Part shown: in pieces, positions 13,001 through 24,015 of the stretch
Layout of the letters: each line of letters opens with the position of its first letter
How positions within the stretch are numbered: position 1 is the first letter of the stretch
Assembly: GCA_004431415.1 (NCBI GenBank)
Contig: QPMI01000671.1
Span: 111,172 to 175,171, forward strand
DNA from: Cyanophora paradoxa
Taxonomy: Eukaryota; Glaucocystophyceae; Cyanophorales; Cyanophoraceae
Direction: 5' to 3'
DNA length: 64,000 nt
Notes under the pieces: generated by a model
Told to the model about the DNA's origin: nothing
Databases searched by the model: none
Seen by the model: only the letters and a program-made list of their open reading frames with translations
Made by a program: the position numbers and the translations under genes

Positions 13001-14246
13001 GCGCGGCGGCGCCGGCGGCCTCGCCGCCGCTGCCGCAGCCGGCGGCGGACCTGCTGGCGGTCTCGAGCGAGGACGGCTCCGACCGCTGGCTCCACGACTG
13101 GTCCGCGGGCGGCAGCTCCGCGAGCCCGCCCCGCGCCGCCTCCGACGCCTCCTCGGCCCGGCGCGCCCTCTCGCCCCACTTCCTCCCCGCCCCGCGGGCC
13201 GGCTCCCCCTCGGCCTCGGACTCGGCCAGCGGGGCCGCCTCCTCCTCCGCCGAGTCGCAGCCGCTCTCGCAACACCTCCTCCCGCTCCTCGGGGGCGAGG
13301 CAGCGGGGAGGGCGGCGGCGGCGGGGCTGGACCCCGCGGAGGTGCGGCGGGCGGAGGCGGCCCCCGACCTGGCCGCGTACCTCGAGGCGGACGAGAGCGG
13401 GGAGGGCGGGGCCGGGGACGCCGCGGGGCGCTTCCTGCGCCTCAGCCGGGAGGTGGAGGCGCTGGACGAGCTGCTGGAGGCGGCGGCGGCGCGGCTGCGG
13501 GAGGGCGGCGGGCGCGAGCTCGAGGAGGGCCTCGAGGACGAGCTCCGCGACTTCACCGAGGAGCTCGTCGGCCTGCAGCCGGCCCTCCCCTCGCCGCCCC
13601 CGCCGGGCTCCGCCGCCCCCGCCCTCGACCTCCGCGCCGCCTTCGAGCAGCGCCAGGCCAGCTTCATCGAGCGCTCCCGCCAGCGCGTCGCCCAGGCCCG
13701 CCCCGCGCCCCCGCCCCCGCCCGCGGCGCCCTGACCCCGCCCCGACCAGATCCGCCGGCGCGCAGACGGCTCCGAGGCGCGCCGGGCCCCGCGGCCCTCG
13801 CAGGCAGCGCCCCCCGCGCGGAGCCGCGGCGCAGATGGGGGCGCGTCGGAGTCCCCACCTCATGCGGAGGGCGGCGAGGGGCGGCAGGGGGGCCCGAGCT
13901 GGCGGCCCTCCCCACCGTCGGGCAGCATCGACATGCGCGCGGCCCGCGAGCGTACCGCCCGCCACTACCAGAACCTCCCCGAAGTCAAAAAGGTCCGTTA
14001 AATCGTTGGCCCGTCTCACTTGCTCCCTCTAAATTGAGCCGCACACCGTGATGGGCAGATGCGGGAGGAGCGGGAGCGGCGAGAGCGACTGCTGGCCCTG
14101 CGCGCCAAGGTCAAGGCCCTCGACGAGGTGCGTCCAAAAACACCCCCCCCCCTCCCCCCCCCCCCCCCCCCCCTCCTTCCCCGGGACGACGTCTCTGACA
14201 CCCGCTGCGGCAGAAGCTGAAGTCGCGCGGGGCGAAAAGACTTTGA
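7025..14246 (+). CDS. CEP295-like centriolar protein with C-terminal ALMS motif, very long low-complexity middle
   Basis: The N-terminal exons 7025-7153, 7210-7299, 7360-7476, 7531-7614 and 7668-onward encode a basic coiled coil (EEQRLRQLRLKQVREQDR, then EEAIRRVGASHMQAAEFQAS) that follows the start of CEP295. The 3' exons 12850-13686, 13750-13992, 14059-14127 and 14214-14246 encode ASFIERSRQR, HYQNLPEVKKMREERERRE and the end KLKSRGAKRL, an ALMS motif as found at the CEP295/ALMS1 C-terminus. The middle is Ala/Glu/Arg coiled coil (to about 9.1 kb), then Ser/Thr/Pro-rich sequence with internal repeats. The frame used before about 9.95 kb differs from that after about 10.17 kb, and I found no clear intron there: either an unusual intron or an assembly indel. 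Role by homology: centriole elongation. Overall over 2,000 residues. Confidence 0.7.
11143..11793 (+). repeat. Tandem duplicated about 110-residue coding module within the CEP295-like gene
   Basis: Two successive coding modules share the order ARARQLLAALE, then RSAAPGPASRSS, then RSSVSTAASA, then a short helix ending in ELVRP (first at about 11143-11409, second at about 11497-11763). Further on (11920-12290), about 30-residue units built on GPLSPA and AASTPHTAGRGA recur four times. Confidence 0.75.
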
Positions 14247-14996
14247 CAAAAGTCATGATCTGCATTGACGTGACATGTGATGTTCGCTAGCTGTCAACTA
14301 GGGGCACATCTCATGATCAGTGATATCTGTGATACGCTGGGCAACAATATTAATGAGTTGGCTATAGCTATTAACGAAGATCGAGTTCGCTCTATCAGTC
14401 GAGTGTGGCCCTTTCCCAAGGGCTCGGCCATTCGAATTCCACCGGCCATATACCATGAGGCCCAAAGATGAAGCAATTCGACTCCCCGAACCCGAAGGCA
14501 TGGCGATTAGTTGGCCTGACCATCATGGACCTGACAACCGTTGAACTATGATCATGACAGACTCGGGATCAAGAATCACTGAGTCATTCATTGAATAATA
14601 TATTGAATTCGTCTCTAGCTCTGCGCATCACATGTACAGTGTCTCTGCGCATGAGCATGCGCAGCACCGTAGTATAGCCTGCTGGCGTGCGCAGTGTCAC
14701 GCTGTGACAGTCTCACTGAGTCAAGCCTTGATCATGAAGCTTGAAGCTTGACGTCGACTCCAACTTTAAATTTGGCCAAACTTGAAATGTGGGAAAGGTG
14801 CCCGCGGCCCCATGGCCAGCTCGCCGCGCGAGTCGGCTCGGCGTCCACCGTGACTGTACGTCATGATCAGACCACTACCATTAATAATATAATAATTAAT
14901 CTCACGACATCGAGTCCGACGGGCTCTAAATGGAAGTTTAAATTATCATGTACTGCAGTATGATCATGACTTTGTGATGACATGAAAATTCAATAA
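14247..14996. other. AT-richer intergenic island with dispersed repeats
   Basis: No gene recognised. It contains short palindromes and two dispersed repeats. 14263-14301 is shared with about 40142-40180 (core ttgacgtgacatgtgatgtt). 14376-14414 is shared with 47937-47974 (core gatcgagttcgctctatc). Several hexamer repeats and an AT run (about 14880-14900) are present. Confidence 0.6.
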
Positions 14997-17900
14997 TTAC
15001 ACGATGCATCCTAGTGCTGCATCTTGACTATCGGGCTGGGGGGCAGCGCTCAGGACACTCAAAAGAGCTCCCGAAATCTCGCTGCAATCGCTGCTGGATG
15101 CTGTGGGGGAAGTAATGGCATAGATAGTGTCACCTAAAGGGCGTGCATAAATCCCCATCTTGAGGAGCGCAGCGCAAATGCTAGCCGCTGCACTTGAAAG
15201 ATAGCCAGCATCATGACCTGCAATCTGCACTGCAAGAACAGAGCCAATGGAGATGAGACGCTTGACACGTTTGTGTCTTGTCAGTCTTTCAATATCGAAC
15301 GGATTCCAGTGTCCAGCTAGTGCGAAACTCGACTTGTGCGTTTCGTAAAACTCCAGACTGTGCAAAGCTGCAGCACAGCCCGCTGGGTTTGCCCTGGACA
15401 GATCCAACATTTGCAATGACGAAAAGATGAATGTGCAGGGGAGGCATACGTGTAAGAATGTCCATGCAGGAGTGCATTTGCTTTGTCGCCCAGGAATGTA
15501 GAAAACACCTGAGCAAAATCACAGTGACGCACAGTATGGATAGCAGTTTTCGAATGAATGAAGACGTTGCAGCGCTTACTTCTTCGGTTGTCAGGGTGAC
15601 TGCCAGAGGAACTGATCCCCCTGTTAGCAGCTTGGCATGGCATGAGATGTCCGGATTGAATCCAAGGAGGTCCCGGCCTGCAATGCCCGAGAGTCAGTTC
15701 GCACATCGCACAACTACGCCTTGAAAGTTCACCAGCGCTCTCTACACCCAACCGCCAGAAGCCCACGAAAACCTTCTTGTAATGAATATGCAAAGGATGT
15801 CATTGAAACGTATCACCACACCATACCTCATCAAAGATTACGGGTATCCCCCGCCGCCTGCAAATCTGAGCAAGCATTTTGTGGAAACTGGGGTCAACAA
15901 ACAGCATGCCCCCAGCTCCTTGCAGGACAGGCTCTATTACAAGAGCTGCTGGTTGCATGCCCTCCTTGACAGCCTGAAGGCATTGGATTCGGTTGGTTAG
16001 ACGGATGATGTAGCATTTGTTTTACAGGGCAAGATCGTACTTTGTCAAGCGAATCATCGATGAGTTGATGATACACTTGTAAGATCGATTCCGGTGCAGA
16101 AGATGCGAAAAGGGCTTCAAGAGACGGGGCCGACCAGCTCAAACTAGCGAAGCAGAAATGAGCGGTTTTGGAGCGGCATAGAGCTGACTGGCACACCTCG
16201 TAGGATTTCTGGTGAAGCTGGTTGGAACCGTGACATGCCACTGCTTGTCTGCACCAAAGCTGCAACATGGTGGCTCAAAGAACACACCACGCCCTGAGTA
16301 CCACGGGTGTTGCCTACTGGCAGGCTTAGTCAAGAAAGCTTTGCTGTTCACGATATCCTTTGCTAACCGTGCAGTGAAAGGCGAAGGGGCAACTGCCTCC
16401 ATGGCGCCTAGAGTGTCACCATGGTATGCTCCATGAAGTCCAACGACAACCAGAGAATTCATCTCCTCGTGTTTAATGTCCTTGTCCACGGCGTACTTTC
16501 TGAAAGCCATCTGCATGTAGCTTAGATTGAACTAACAACTTGGCCAGACCAGACTCACCTTCAAGGCGATCTCAATTGCAGTGCTGCCATTGTCAGAGTA
16601 GAACACTCTTGATGCCCATGGAGAACCTACACCCTTCAAGAGTTTATCCGCAAGCCTGAAGGCCGGGTCATGCGTGTTGTTCGGGAACAACACATGTCCA
16701 TATCGCCCAATCGCAGCTGCCACGGCCTGCACGAACTGATGATCAGGCCAGACAGTTTGACGACTCTAAAACATGCAAACAACGCAATTGCCGGGCATAC
16801 CTTGCTCATGCTTGGGTTCCCATGGCCGAGCCCATTGGTCCACCAAGATCCGCAAGCTTGAGAGTGTACTCAGATATTTCAAGTGAATCTGGAAAGCTAG
16901 ATAGTAGCGTACCATCAAATTTCGGACAAATGGTGAATGACGGTTCGGCAATGTGAAGTTTCTCTCCAAGTGCCGAGTCAATCACCATTGGAGGCTGTGT
17001 TTGTGAGTGCTGGGTGAAAGGCCACCAAAAGATTTCAGAGCTCCTCCTCTGAGCACTGGTGAGCTAGAGAAATCAGGCATCAGGGATGAAAACAGACCTG
17101 CATTTGTTCAATGTGCTCGATTCGACTTTGATGTGTTGCTTCGAGATGTTGGTGCAGGGCAGAAAAGGTGGGCCTGCACTTTTTGAACCTGCTCAAACCA
17201 TCAAGGTTAGTTTTATAAGTTTTCGGAAACAAGTGCAAACACTGGAATGCATATACCATGAAAGAAGTCCCTCGTCTAATCTGTGCATGGTGTCGCTGGT
17301 AAACGACGGGACTGTCTCTGGCGGAGGGGGAGGCGGAGCCACGAAGATAGAAGTGGAACTCTCGAGTTGCCGTTCAATCGACTGATGATTGCGGAGGGGA
17401 CCATCAAACAAGCAGACTGCAGCAACATCAAAGCCCCGAATCTGATCACTGAATCAGTGTGGATGAGCACGCGTAGATTTTGAGTATACGAACCTGCAGT
17501 GACTCGATTGAGGAAAGCGTAGTTGAAATTCCGCCGAGCTTAGCGTCCCCAATTAGCATGACGGGCATCCGATACTGTCGAAATACATCCGCCTGTAAAT
17601 TTCCAGAGGGCGCCTGGATTTCACAGCGCGAGTCAAACTCCTCGCTCTTATGCGTAGCTGCATGAAGTGGGCACGAACCGGGCTAAGCACTCCTCCAGCT
17701 CCTTCGACAAGTACACAACTTCCCGCAGCGCCACCAAGGTCTCCAGAGAAGCCTTGCACCGCGTGTGCGATGCTCGAGATAATAGTTTCGTCACTAACCA
17801 GTGAGCCTTCGTCTCTTGCGGCTAGATCAGGCGACACCTGCGGCGGAGAGGCGGACTCAGAAATTGCGTGCTCGAGCAACGCGTGAGACGTACGGGCGTG

Positions 17901-18206
17901 CGCCATGCGTACAGCACGCGCGTACGCAGGTCGGGCCTCAAGAAAGAGCTCTCAGCCAACGCCGCGCGAAGCGCATAGGTGCGCACAAAGCGCTCGTCGG
18001 ACGTCTGCAGGAAAACGTCAGCGGCCTAGGACCCCGATTGCGGCAGCGAGGCGCGCCTGCGGATGACCAGTCTGGCAAGGCTTAATGTAAAGTGTTGGTC
18101 TGCCGTCGAGGACTGCGGCAAGGGTCGCGCCAGTGGCCCAGAGCGTCTTGCCCACGTCAGTGTTGGAGCCGAGTACATAGCTTGCGCGCGTTTTGAGCGG
18201 TAGCAT
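14997..18206 (-). CDS. BIO3-BIO1: Bifunctional dethiobiotin synthetase / DAPA aminotransferase (BIO3-BIO1)
   Basis: Carries two successive steps of biotin synthesis, as in plants: the aminotransferase makes diaminopelargonate and the synthetase closes the ureido ring. Seventeen exons: 18057-18206, 17894-18004, 17679-17837, 17494-17613, 17257-17441, 17098-17188, 16913-17048, 16801-16856, 16559-16726, 16368-16510, 16197-16316, 16041-16143, 15827-15973, 15733-15772, 15580-15677, 15450-15508 and 14997-15393, giving 760 residues. The N-terminal half has the P-loop GSNTDVGKT, KPCQTGHP, and EGAGGVLSP. The C-terminal half has WWPFTQH, FYSDNGSTAIEIALK, GAYHGDTLGAMEA, GIPVIFDEVF and the PLP lysine in CHAKLLTGG. 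Intron 1 starts GCGCGC (GC-AG, 52 bp). The acceptor of intron 6 has two options. An organellar presequence is not obvious at this start. Confidence 0.93.
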
Positions 18207-18449
18207 TGCGCGCAAGCCCGCCGCGACCGCGTACACGTCCCGACGCTGCTCGCGGGGCCGAACACCAGCGCCCGCGGCCGCCAAACTTGGTTGCGCTCGC
18301 TGCGCGGACTGCTGACGTTGAATTTTATATGCGCTCAGCAGTGTTGGCGCTCGGTGCCGACGGCTCCGACGGCTCCGACGGCTCCGACCGGCTTGGCGGC
18401 TCGATCGTCCCGGGTACACGGAGCCACGGTTTGACCGCCATTCGGCACG
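18207..18449. promoter_or_regulatory. Divergent promoter region, BIO3-BIO1 / NUP50-like
   Basis: 243 bp between two divergent start codons, including a short ggctccgac tandem repeat (about 18360-18388). The promoter role is inferred from position. Confidence 0.4.
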
Positions 18450-20121
18450 ATGAGCGCAAAGCGCCAGGCGACTAGTCAGCTGAGCAAAGATCGTCCCGAG
18501 GAGGACGAGAACGGCGACGAGCAGGAGATCACAAACGATTTCCAGCGCGCCGACGGCGACACCCTCGCGAAGCGCAAGTGAGTTATACTGCTTCGAAACA
18601 TGCGATGCGCGACTCCCAAGTTCTGACTGAAGCGAATCCCACGAGCAGGATCGTGAAGGTCCGCCGTCCGGTGCGTCTGCCGCCCACGCCAACGAGTCGC
18701 GCAGCGCGCGCATTGACGAACCTTTGCGCACAGGCACGGCCTGAGGGAACTGGCTCAGCGAGCTCTGCATTCGCGGCCGCGTTTAGCTCGCTGCCAGCGG
18801 CGCCCGCCGAAGCCCCGAAACCTGCAGCCGGTTCCGCCGAAGCTCCAAAGCCTACGGAAGAAGCGAAACCCGCTGATGGCGCTAAGCCTGCTGCGGAACC
18901 CCCCGCAGAGAATGCCGCGACAGCCGCAGCCCGCACGTCAACAGGCTCAACGGCTGGAGGAGCGTCAGACGCCGCGAGCACAAAGGAGGGTGGTACGCCA
19001 GTGAAGACTTCGGGCGCAGCACCTGCCGAAGCTGCAAAGGAAGCTCCTGTTAACACTTCCACGGAGTCGAGCTCAGAAACGAAACCTGCGGTTGGCTGCC
19101 TCCCATGCCCCTCGTGCGTATGCTGAAGTTGCGAGCTCTGCAGATGGACGCATCCAAGCCAGCAGGGTTCGTGTTTGGAAGCTCAGCTGCCGGCGGCTTC
19201 TCGTTCTCCTTCGCCAACCCGCCTGGAGGTCCACAACTAACTCATTCCAAACATTCATGCACTCACACAGACATTCTTCAGGTCCATCGACAGGGTCATT
19301 CTCCTGGTCCGCCCCCAGCACGTTCAACTTCGGGGCCGCGGGATCTGGCGCAACCAGCAAGGTGCAACATGGCAACCAGCCAAGCTGTGCACCTCCAGCT
19401 AAACTCTGCACAGAAGAAGGATGATGACGAAGAGGGCGGCGATGATGGTGCAGATGGAAACCCTGAGGAAGAGGTCAAACACGGTCAGTGTGCTGCTGCT
19501 GTGCTTTCATCACATTCTCTAATGTGTAGTCAGACTTCACAGTGAAGGATCCTCCAAAGATGGCAGATACCCCTCAGCAGACTGGCGAGGAGGACGAGAC
19601 CGTCGCCTTTCAGCTGCGGAGAGCAAAGCTGTTCGTGCTGGAGAAAGAATCGAAGCAGTTCCGCGAGACTGGAGTTGGCCCAGTGCGAGTGAATGGTGAG
19701 TGAAAGAACCATATGGTGGCTTTGCATACAGCCAACATGCCTGCAGTGCACAAAACTTCTACTCGTTCACGGGTCATCATGCGTGTGGAAGGAAGTGGCA
19801 GGCTCATCCTCAACGCCCCAATCTTTGAGAAGGTAGCTTTTAGATTAGTCAAGAGCTGGATGCCGATCGCTGAGAACCCCAGCAGATGATTGTTGACAAG
19901 GTGACTGACAAGCAAGTACGAGTTCAGACAGTTGTTGCTGGGGAGGACGGGTCTCCGACCCCCGCAACATACCTCATCAGGGTACGAATATGGACCAGTA
20001 GAAATGAGGAACTTGCACACATGCTGAAAAAGAATTTCAGGTTGCAAGCAAGACTGACGCCGAGGATTTGATTGCCAAGATTCTGGAAATCAGAGATAAG
20101 GCCACACCTGTAGGCCTGTAG
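18450..20121 (+). CDS. NUP50: NUP50-like nucleoporin with FG repeats and C-terminal Ran-binding domain
   Basis: Nuclear pore basket/transport protein. Exons 18450-18577, 18649-18670, 18734-19090, 19144-19228, 19282-19361, 19414-19473, 19530-19695, 19747-19832, 19886-19981 and 20041-20121 give 386 residues. The start (MSAKRQATSQLSKDR, then DTLAKRKIVKVRRP) resembles the NUP50 N-terminus. A long Ala/Pro/Lys/Thr region is followed by FG-type motifs (GFVFGSSAAGGFSFSF, TFNFGA), an acidic stretch, and a RanBP1-like domain: EEDETVAFQLRRAKLF, ETGVGPVRV, TRSRVIMRVEG, RLILNAPIF. Intron 1, exon 2, intron 2 and the start of exon 3 are copied at 27567-27750; the last exon is part of a large inverted repeat. 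Confidence 0.88.
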
Positions 20122-21519
20122 CTGGCCGCACCTCCCTTTTCCATCAGACGGGGGCCCTCGGCGTCCCTGTGGGTTACAAAGCGCGAGTGAGATCCTGTGC
20201 GCCTGTAGCGTCTAAAGAGCATGAGGCTGCGCAGCTGTAGCAAGCTTTTGGACAGGAATTTAAATCACAGCTTCTGGGCTACATGCATGGAAAGTGTGCA
20301 ATGCAGCAAAGTGCCGTGGGCCCACCCCCCCTGAGTGCTTGTGGGTAGCGCTGCCAGGCTGCATTGTGTTCGCGAGCTATGGGCGCTTTTTCCTGAATCA
20401 AACAAAGAATTCGAAGCAAGCTAGCTATAGCTATAGCTATGAATAAAAAAGCCGTCAAATCGATTGCAAAGCCTCGGTTTTCTCCTGGAAAGTCCGGCAT
20501 GCGCATGTGCAGCGCTTCCTAGGCCGGGCGCCTGGCTATAGCTAGCGCTGCAGCTGACACGTTTAATTATTCAGGCTTTCAGCGCCGCGGCGCTCAGCGG
20601 CTTCCGGGCAGAGATCGAGTATTCCGAAGTTCTCGCCAAACTTGAAAGAAAGCCCAGATCTGCCCAGATCTGCCAAGCCGGCACCTCAGGGCCTGGCAAG
20701 CTTGAGAAGGTTGACGAAGTGTGGGCCTTCGGGTCCTTCGCCTTCGGTCTTGGCTATTAATATTGTGTGGTACTCGACCTTGCAATTGCATGATCATGAC
20801 GTGTATACGTACGTATACGTATACGTATACGTACGTATATATACGTACGCGTACATGTAAATACTCAGCAAGCCTCGCAGGATGATGATCATGAGCGTTA
20901 TAGCTAGCAGGCGCCTGTCATTGTGTCTGAGATCTCTCTCTAGATCTGTCCCTCTTCACCTTCGTCCCTGGGTCCTCGAAGTCCGCAGGGACGAGGACCC
21001 AGGGACGAAGGTGAAGAGGGACAGAGAGAGATCTCAGACACACTGACAGGCGCCTGCTAGCTATAACGCAGGGACGAGCCCTCGGAGGCACGAGTTCTAG
21101 ACTCTTGAGACGACTTTGTTCAACGGATTTCGATCTGAACCTCCGTGCCCCCGGGGCGCCGGCAGGCTGACTCCATGTCGCGTTCCTATAGTGCAAATGG
21201 GAGCCAGGGACGAAGGTGAAGAGGGGCATGTAAACGGCTGAGAGGACTCGTCTGATCATGAGTTCTAGGCCCGCGGCACTTTGCTACAGTGCACACTTTC
21301 CATGCATGTAGCCCAGAAGCTGTGATTTAAATTCCTGTCCAAAAGCTTGCTACAGCTGCGCAGCCTCATGCTCTTTCGACGCTACAGGCGCACAGGATCC
21401 CACTCGCGCTTTGTAGCCCACAGGGACCCCGAGGGCCCCCGTACGCGTCTGATGGAAAAGGGAGGTGCGGCCAGCTACAGGCCTACAGGTGTGGCCTTAT
21501 CTCTGATTTCCAGATGCTA
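20083..21519. repeat. Long spaced inverted repeat including the end of the NUP50-like gene
   Basis: 20083-20324 (end of the last NUP50-like exon plus 3' flank) is present in reverse complement at about 21266-21519 with scattered substitutions. The arms are about 240 bp and the spacer about 0.94 kb. The right arm contains an antisense copy of the last codons. It is a potential long hairpin in DNA, or in RNA that reads through. Confidence 0.85.
20896..21068. repeat. Near-perfect hairpin (about 80-bp arms)
   Basis: The arms run from cgttatagctagcaggcgcc to its complement at 21049-21068, with a spacer of about 13 bp around 20980. The left arm has a small extra agatct-type insertion. Both arms contain cttcaccttcgtccctgg and its complement. 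A third partial copy of this sequence occurs at about 21205-21225. Confidence 0.85.
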
Positions 21520-21696
21520 GTCTTGGTATTGGTGCCTGATGCAATTGCAGGTGGCCAGGAACTGTATGTAAACGGCTGAGAGGACTCGTCTGAGTTCTAG
21601 ACTCTTGAGACGACTTTGATCAACGGATTTCGATCTGAACCTCCACGCCCCCGGGGCAGGCTGACTCCATGTCGCGTTCCTATAGTGCAAATGCTG
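21085..21696. repeat. Direct repeats of about 110 bp in the repeat island
   Basis: 21087-21201 and 21592-21696 share a unit starting gagttctagactcttgagac and ending gttcctatagtgcaaatg. 21512-21550 also repeats 21834-21870, which is part of the last exon of the neighbouring pentapeptide gene. The block looks built from duplicated fragments of both flanking genes. Confidence 0.75.
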
Positions 21697-21803
21697 CAAA
21701 CACAGGACCCAGCTCGCTTGTGGGCTAGCGCTGGGCGTGGCAACGGTGCCGCAGTATACACCCCTTGGGAATTAAATTTTCGCATCAATTTCCAGCTAGA
21801 TCA

Positions 21804-23142
21804 TCACGGGCAGCCGATCGAGTCACGAGTGGCGATGCCAGTCTTGTTATTGGTGCCTGATGCAATTGCACACAGGCGCTTGAAGTTCTGGCTCTGGAGA
21901 GGTCCGGTTTGAAACGAGACATTGTAGATTTGGATTCGAAATGGCACGTACATCGATGGTGCTGTCCTCAAACAGAGCGCCTGAAATGAGAATTTTAGGA
22001 AACAAAGCACAAGAAGAGCAGAGTAGCAACATTGAGACATATTCGAGGTGGTATCGAACCTGTTATGTCTGCACCGTCGAAGACGCTGCCAGCCAGGACA
22101 GAGTTGGAGAAATCCACCTGTTGCTGGGTTTCAAGAGAAAGGGACAACTTGAAGCAGTAGAGGGTAAACCTGTTTCAGATTTGCCCCCGAAAAGTTGACC
22201 CTGACAGGCGGAGGACGTGATCCACAACCAGCCAATACAGCTTTACAAAAAGTTGGAACGGAACTGACCTGTCAACGATCGCAGTGGTCATCGTGGCCCC
22301 CTCAAAGTTGGCCTTGCTCGCATTTGACTGGAGCACGGCAATCACGAGTCTCATGCAAGGATTTTGGCCGGGCAACCCAAACCTTCGTCATCTTTACGTT
22401 GGTCAACGTGGACCCCGAAAAATTGGTACCCTCGAAAAGGACACCCCTGCTGAAAGTGAGCAGCTGCGCTACTTGCGGATATCTGGGCACATCCTCACCC
22501 AAGTGCAGCCCCATCCAGATTACGGTTACTGAAGTCGCACCCCGAAAAATTCAGGACCTTGTCGCGCTCGGCATTGGCAAGTCCCGAATCATAGCTGAGA
22601 ATGCGAAATCAGAAGCTGGGGTCAGTTATGGGCACGTCCCGGAATGCAGTCATGGCCGGTGTGTCATGCAGAACAGCGTACGTGGTCTTCTCGATTTCTT
22701 CGCATGGCGTCTGTAAAAGCCTGGATTAGAAAGAGGTGACGCGACGGCTGGCTTCGCTGGTGCTGCCAGTGCGGCGGGGACCCCGCCGCACTGGCAGCAC
22801 CTTCCCCCAGGTGAGGCGCACGAACCTTCGCTGGTGCTGCCAGTGCGGCGGGGACCCCGCCAAATCCAAGCACTAGCGCGGCACATGCTGCGGCGACGAA
22901 GCGCCCCGCCGTCTCGTGGCTCGACTCGACAAACGCCTCGCAGCGCGCGGCCTCGAACGTGCGGCGGCGCTCGGCCGGCGTGCGCTGGACGGGCGTACTC
23001 GGCGAGATTGAACATCCGGCGAACGAGGACGACAGACGCGACGACGCTGACCTGCACCGTGGCACGAGCCGTAAACGATCGCACGAGGGGCAGCGCTTCG
23101 TGCGCACCCGGAGAACACGTTGACCGCCAGCGCAAACGCCAT
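21804..23142 (-). CDS. Thylakoid-lumen pentapeptide-repeat protein (TL15-like)
   Basis: Exons 23108-23142, 22826-23051, 22682-22710, 22499-22594, 22383-22449, 22269-22312, 22170-22200, 22060-22117, 21952-21980 and 21804-21893 give 234 residues. The N-terminus is bipartite: a Ser-rich stroma-type transit peptide beginning MAFALAVNVF, then a hydrophobic segment ending VPAALAAPAK, a classic AxA lumenal cleavage site. The mature part has pentapeptide repeats (LNFSGCDFSNRNLDGA, FEGTNFSGSTL, ANFEGATM, VNFSGANLKQVDFSNSVL, FDGADITGALFEDSTID). It ends with the conserved LCAIASGTNNKTGIATRDSI as in plant TL15/TL17 proteins. The molecular role of the family is unknown. The exon 3/4 join is the least certain. 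Confidence 0.9.
22748..22861. repeat. Tandem duplication with internal perfect palindrome
   Basis: The segment cttcgctggtgctgccagtg followed by cggcggggaccccgcc occurs at 22754-22789 and again at 22825-22860. The first copy continues into its own reverse complement, a palindrome of about 43 bp (22759-22801). One copy is coding (end of the lumenal signal of the pentapeptide protein); the other lies in the next intron. Confidence 0.85.
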
Positions 23143-23337
23143 GTTTGATGCTGGCTTCGGGGCTCGTCTAGGATGTTTGCTTGAACAGGGTACAGTCTCT
23201 TCTAGTGCGAACCAGCTAGCCGCTATCCCGCGCAGATCCAGTTTGGACCAGACCCTTATTTTGACGTGTATAGCTCGCCGCTCTCGAGTAGTGCTCGCCG
23301 CACCCTCGCGATCAACTTTGCTCCGCCCGGCGCCTGG

Positions 23338-24015
23338 ATGAAGATCCTCACGCACAACATGTTGTGCGCTTTTAGCTAACTTGTGAGCTCGATAGATTGC
23401 GCTAACGCGCGCCGCAGGATGTGCAATGTGAAGGTGTGTCTGGCGTCCGGCGCGCCCGAGCGTGCTGAGCGCGCCGCGCAGGGCTGCGACAAGGGAAACT
23501 TCCCATTGCGAATAGAGCTTTCGGAGCCGGTCTCCATACAAGAGACAGAGTTCAACGAGGACTTCGCTCGGCGGCTGATCGGCAAGGTGGACTGGCCTGC
23601 GCTGGCCGAGACTGCGGCGGCTCTTGGTCTGTATGACAAGGTACGCATCTTATTGTAAAAGATGCATCGAAGGCAAGCGAAGTCGTGCAGCTGGGGATTC
23701 CGGAGCTGCCAAGCACCCCGCCAGAAGCCGCGACTGCGGATGACGCTTTACTGAAGGCCATGCACCGCGTCTTGCTCGAGGTGCTTTACTTTTGAGTGAC
23801 CCATAGAGGTTCGTGCTGACTTCTTGACGCTCCTCTTGGCGGTCCAGGTGCAGGTGATCGAGGGAAAGCTCGTGTGCAACAACTGTGGCAAGGCCTACAG
23901 TGTTTCGAAAGGTACTTGCCCGAATCTAAGCTTTATGTCGCGTTTGTGGTACTGATGTCCTCCTTGCTCATTATCAGGCATTCCAAACATGCTCCTCACA
24001 CAGGATGAACTATAG
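23338..24015 (+). CDS. TRM112: TRM112 homologue (methyltransferase activator subunit)
   Basis: Small zinc-binding partner that activates tRNA, rRNA and eRF1 methyltransferases. Exons 23338-23363, 23418-23433, 23482-23640, 23673-23780, 23848-23911 and 23978-24015 give 136 residues, the usual family length. Landmarks: MKILTHNMLMCNVKGC, NFPLRIE, EFNEDFARRLIGKVDWPALA, LLEVQVIEGKLVCNNCGKAY and the signature GIPNMLLTQDEL. Exon 2 is 16 nt. The 32-bp intron 3 is the only phase-compatible solution that gives a natural sequence, but is unusually short. The start codon is 195 bp from that of the divergent pentapeptide gene. A MITE copy abuts its stop codon. Confidence 0.92.

Noticed and set aside
8088-13667. 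Several very long open frames on the minus strand and in alternative plus frames (hundreds of codons)
   Set aside because: Extreme GC content removes stop codons. Their translations are Arg/Gly/Ala/Pro noise, while one plus-strand frame connects to recognisable CEP295 and ALMS motifs.
22195-22716. 173-codon plus-strand frame
   Set aside because: Lies antisense to four exons of the pentapeptide gene and has no recognisable features.
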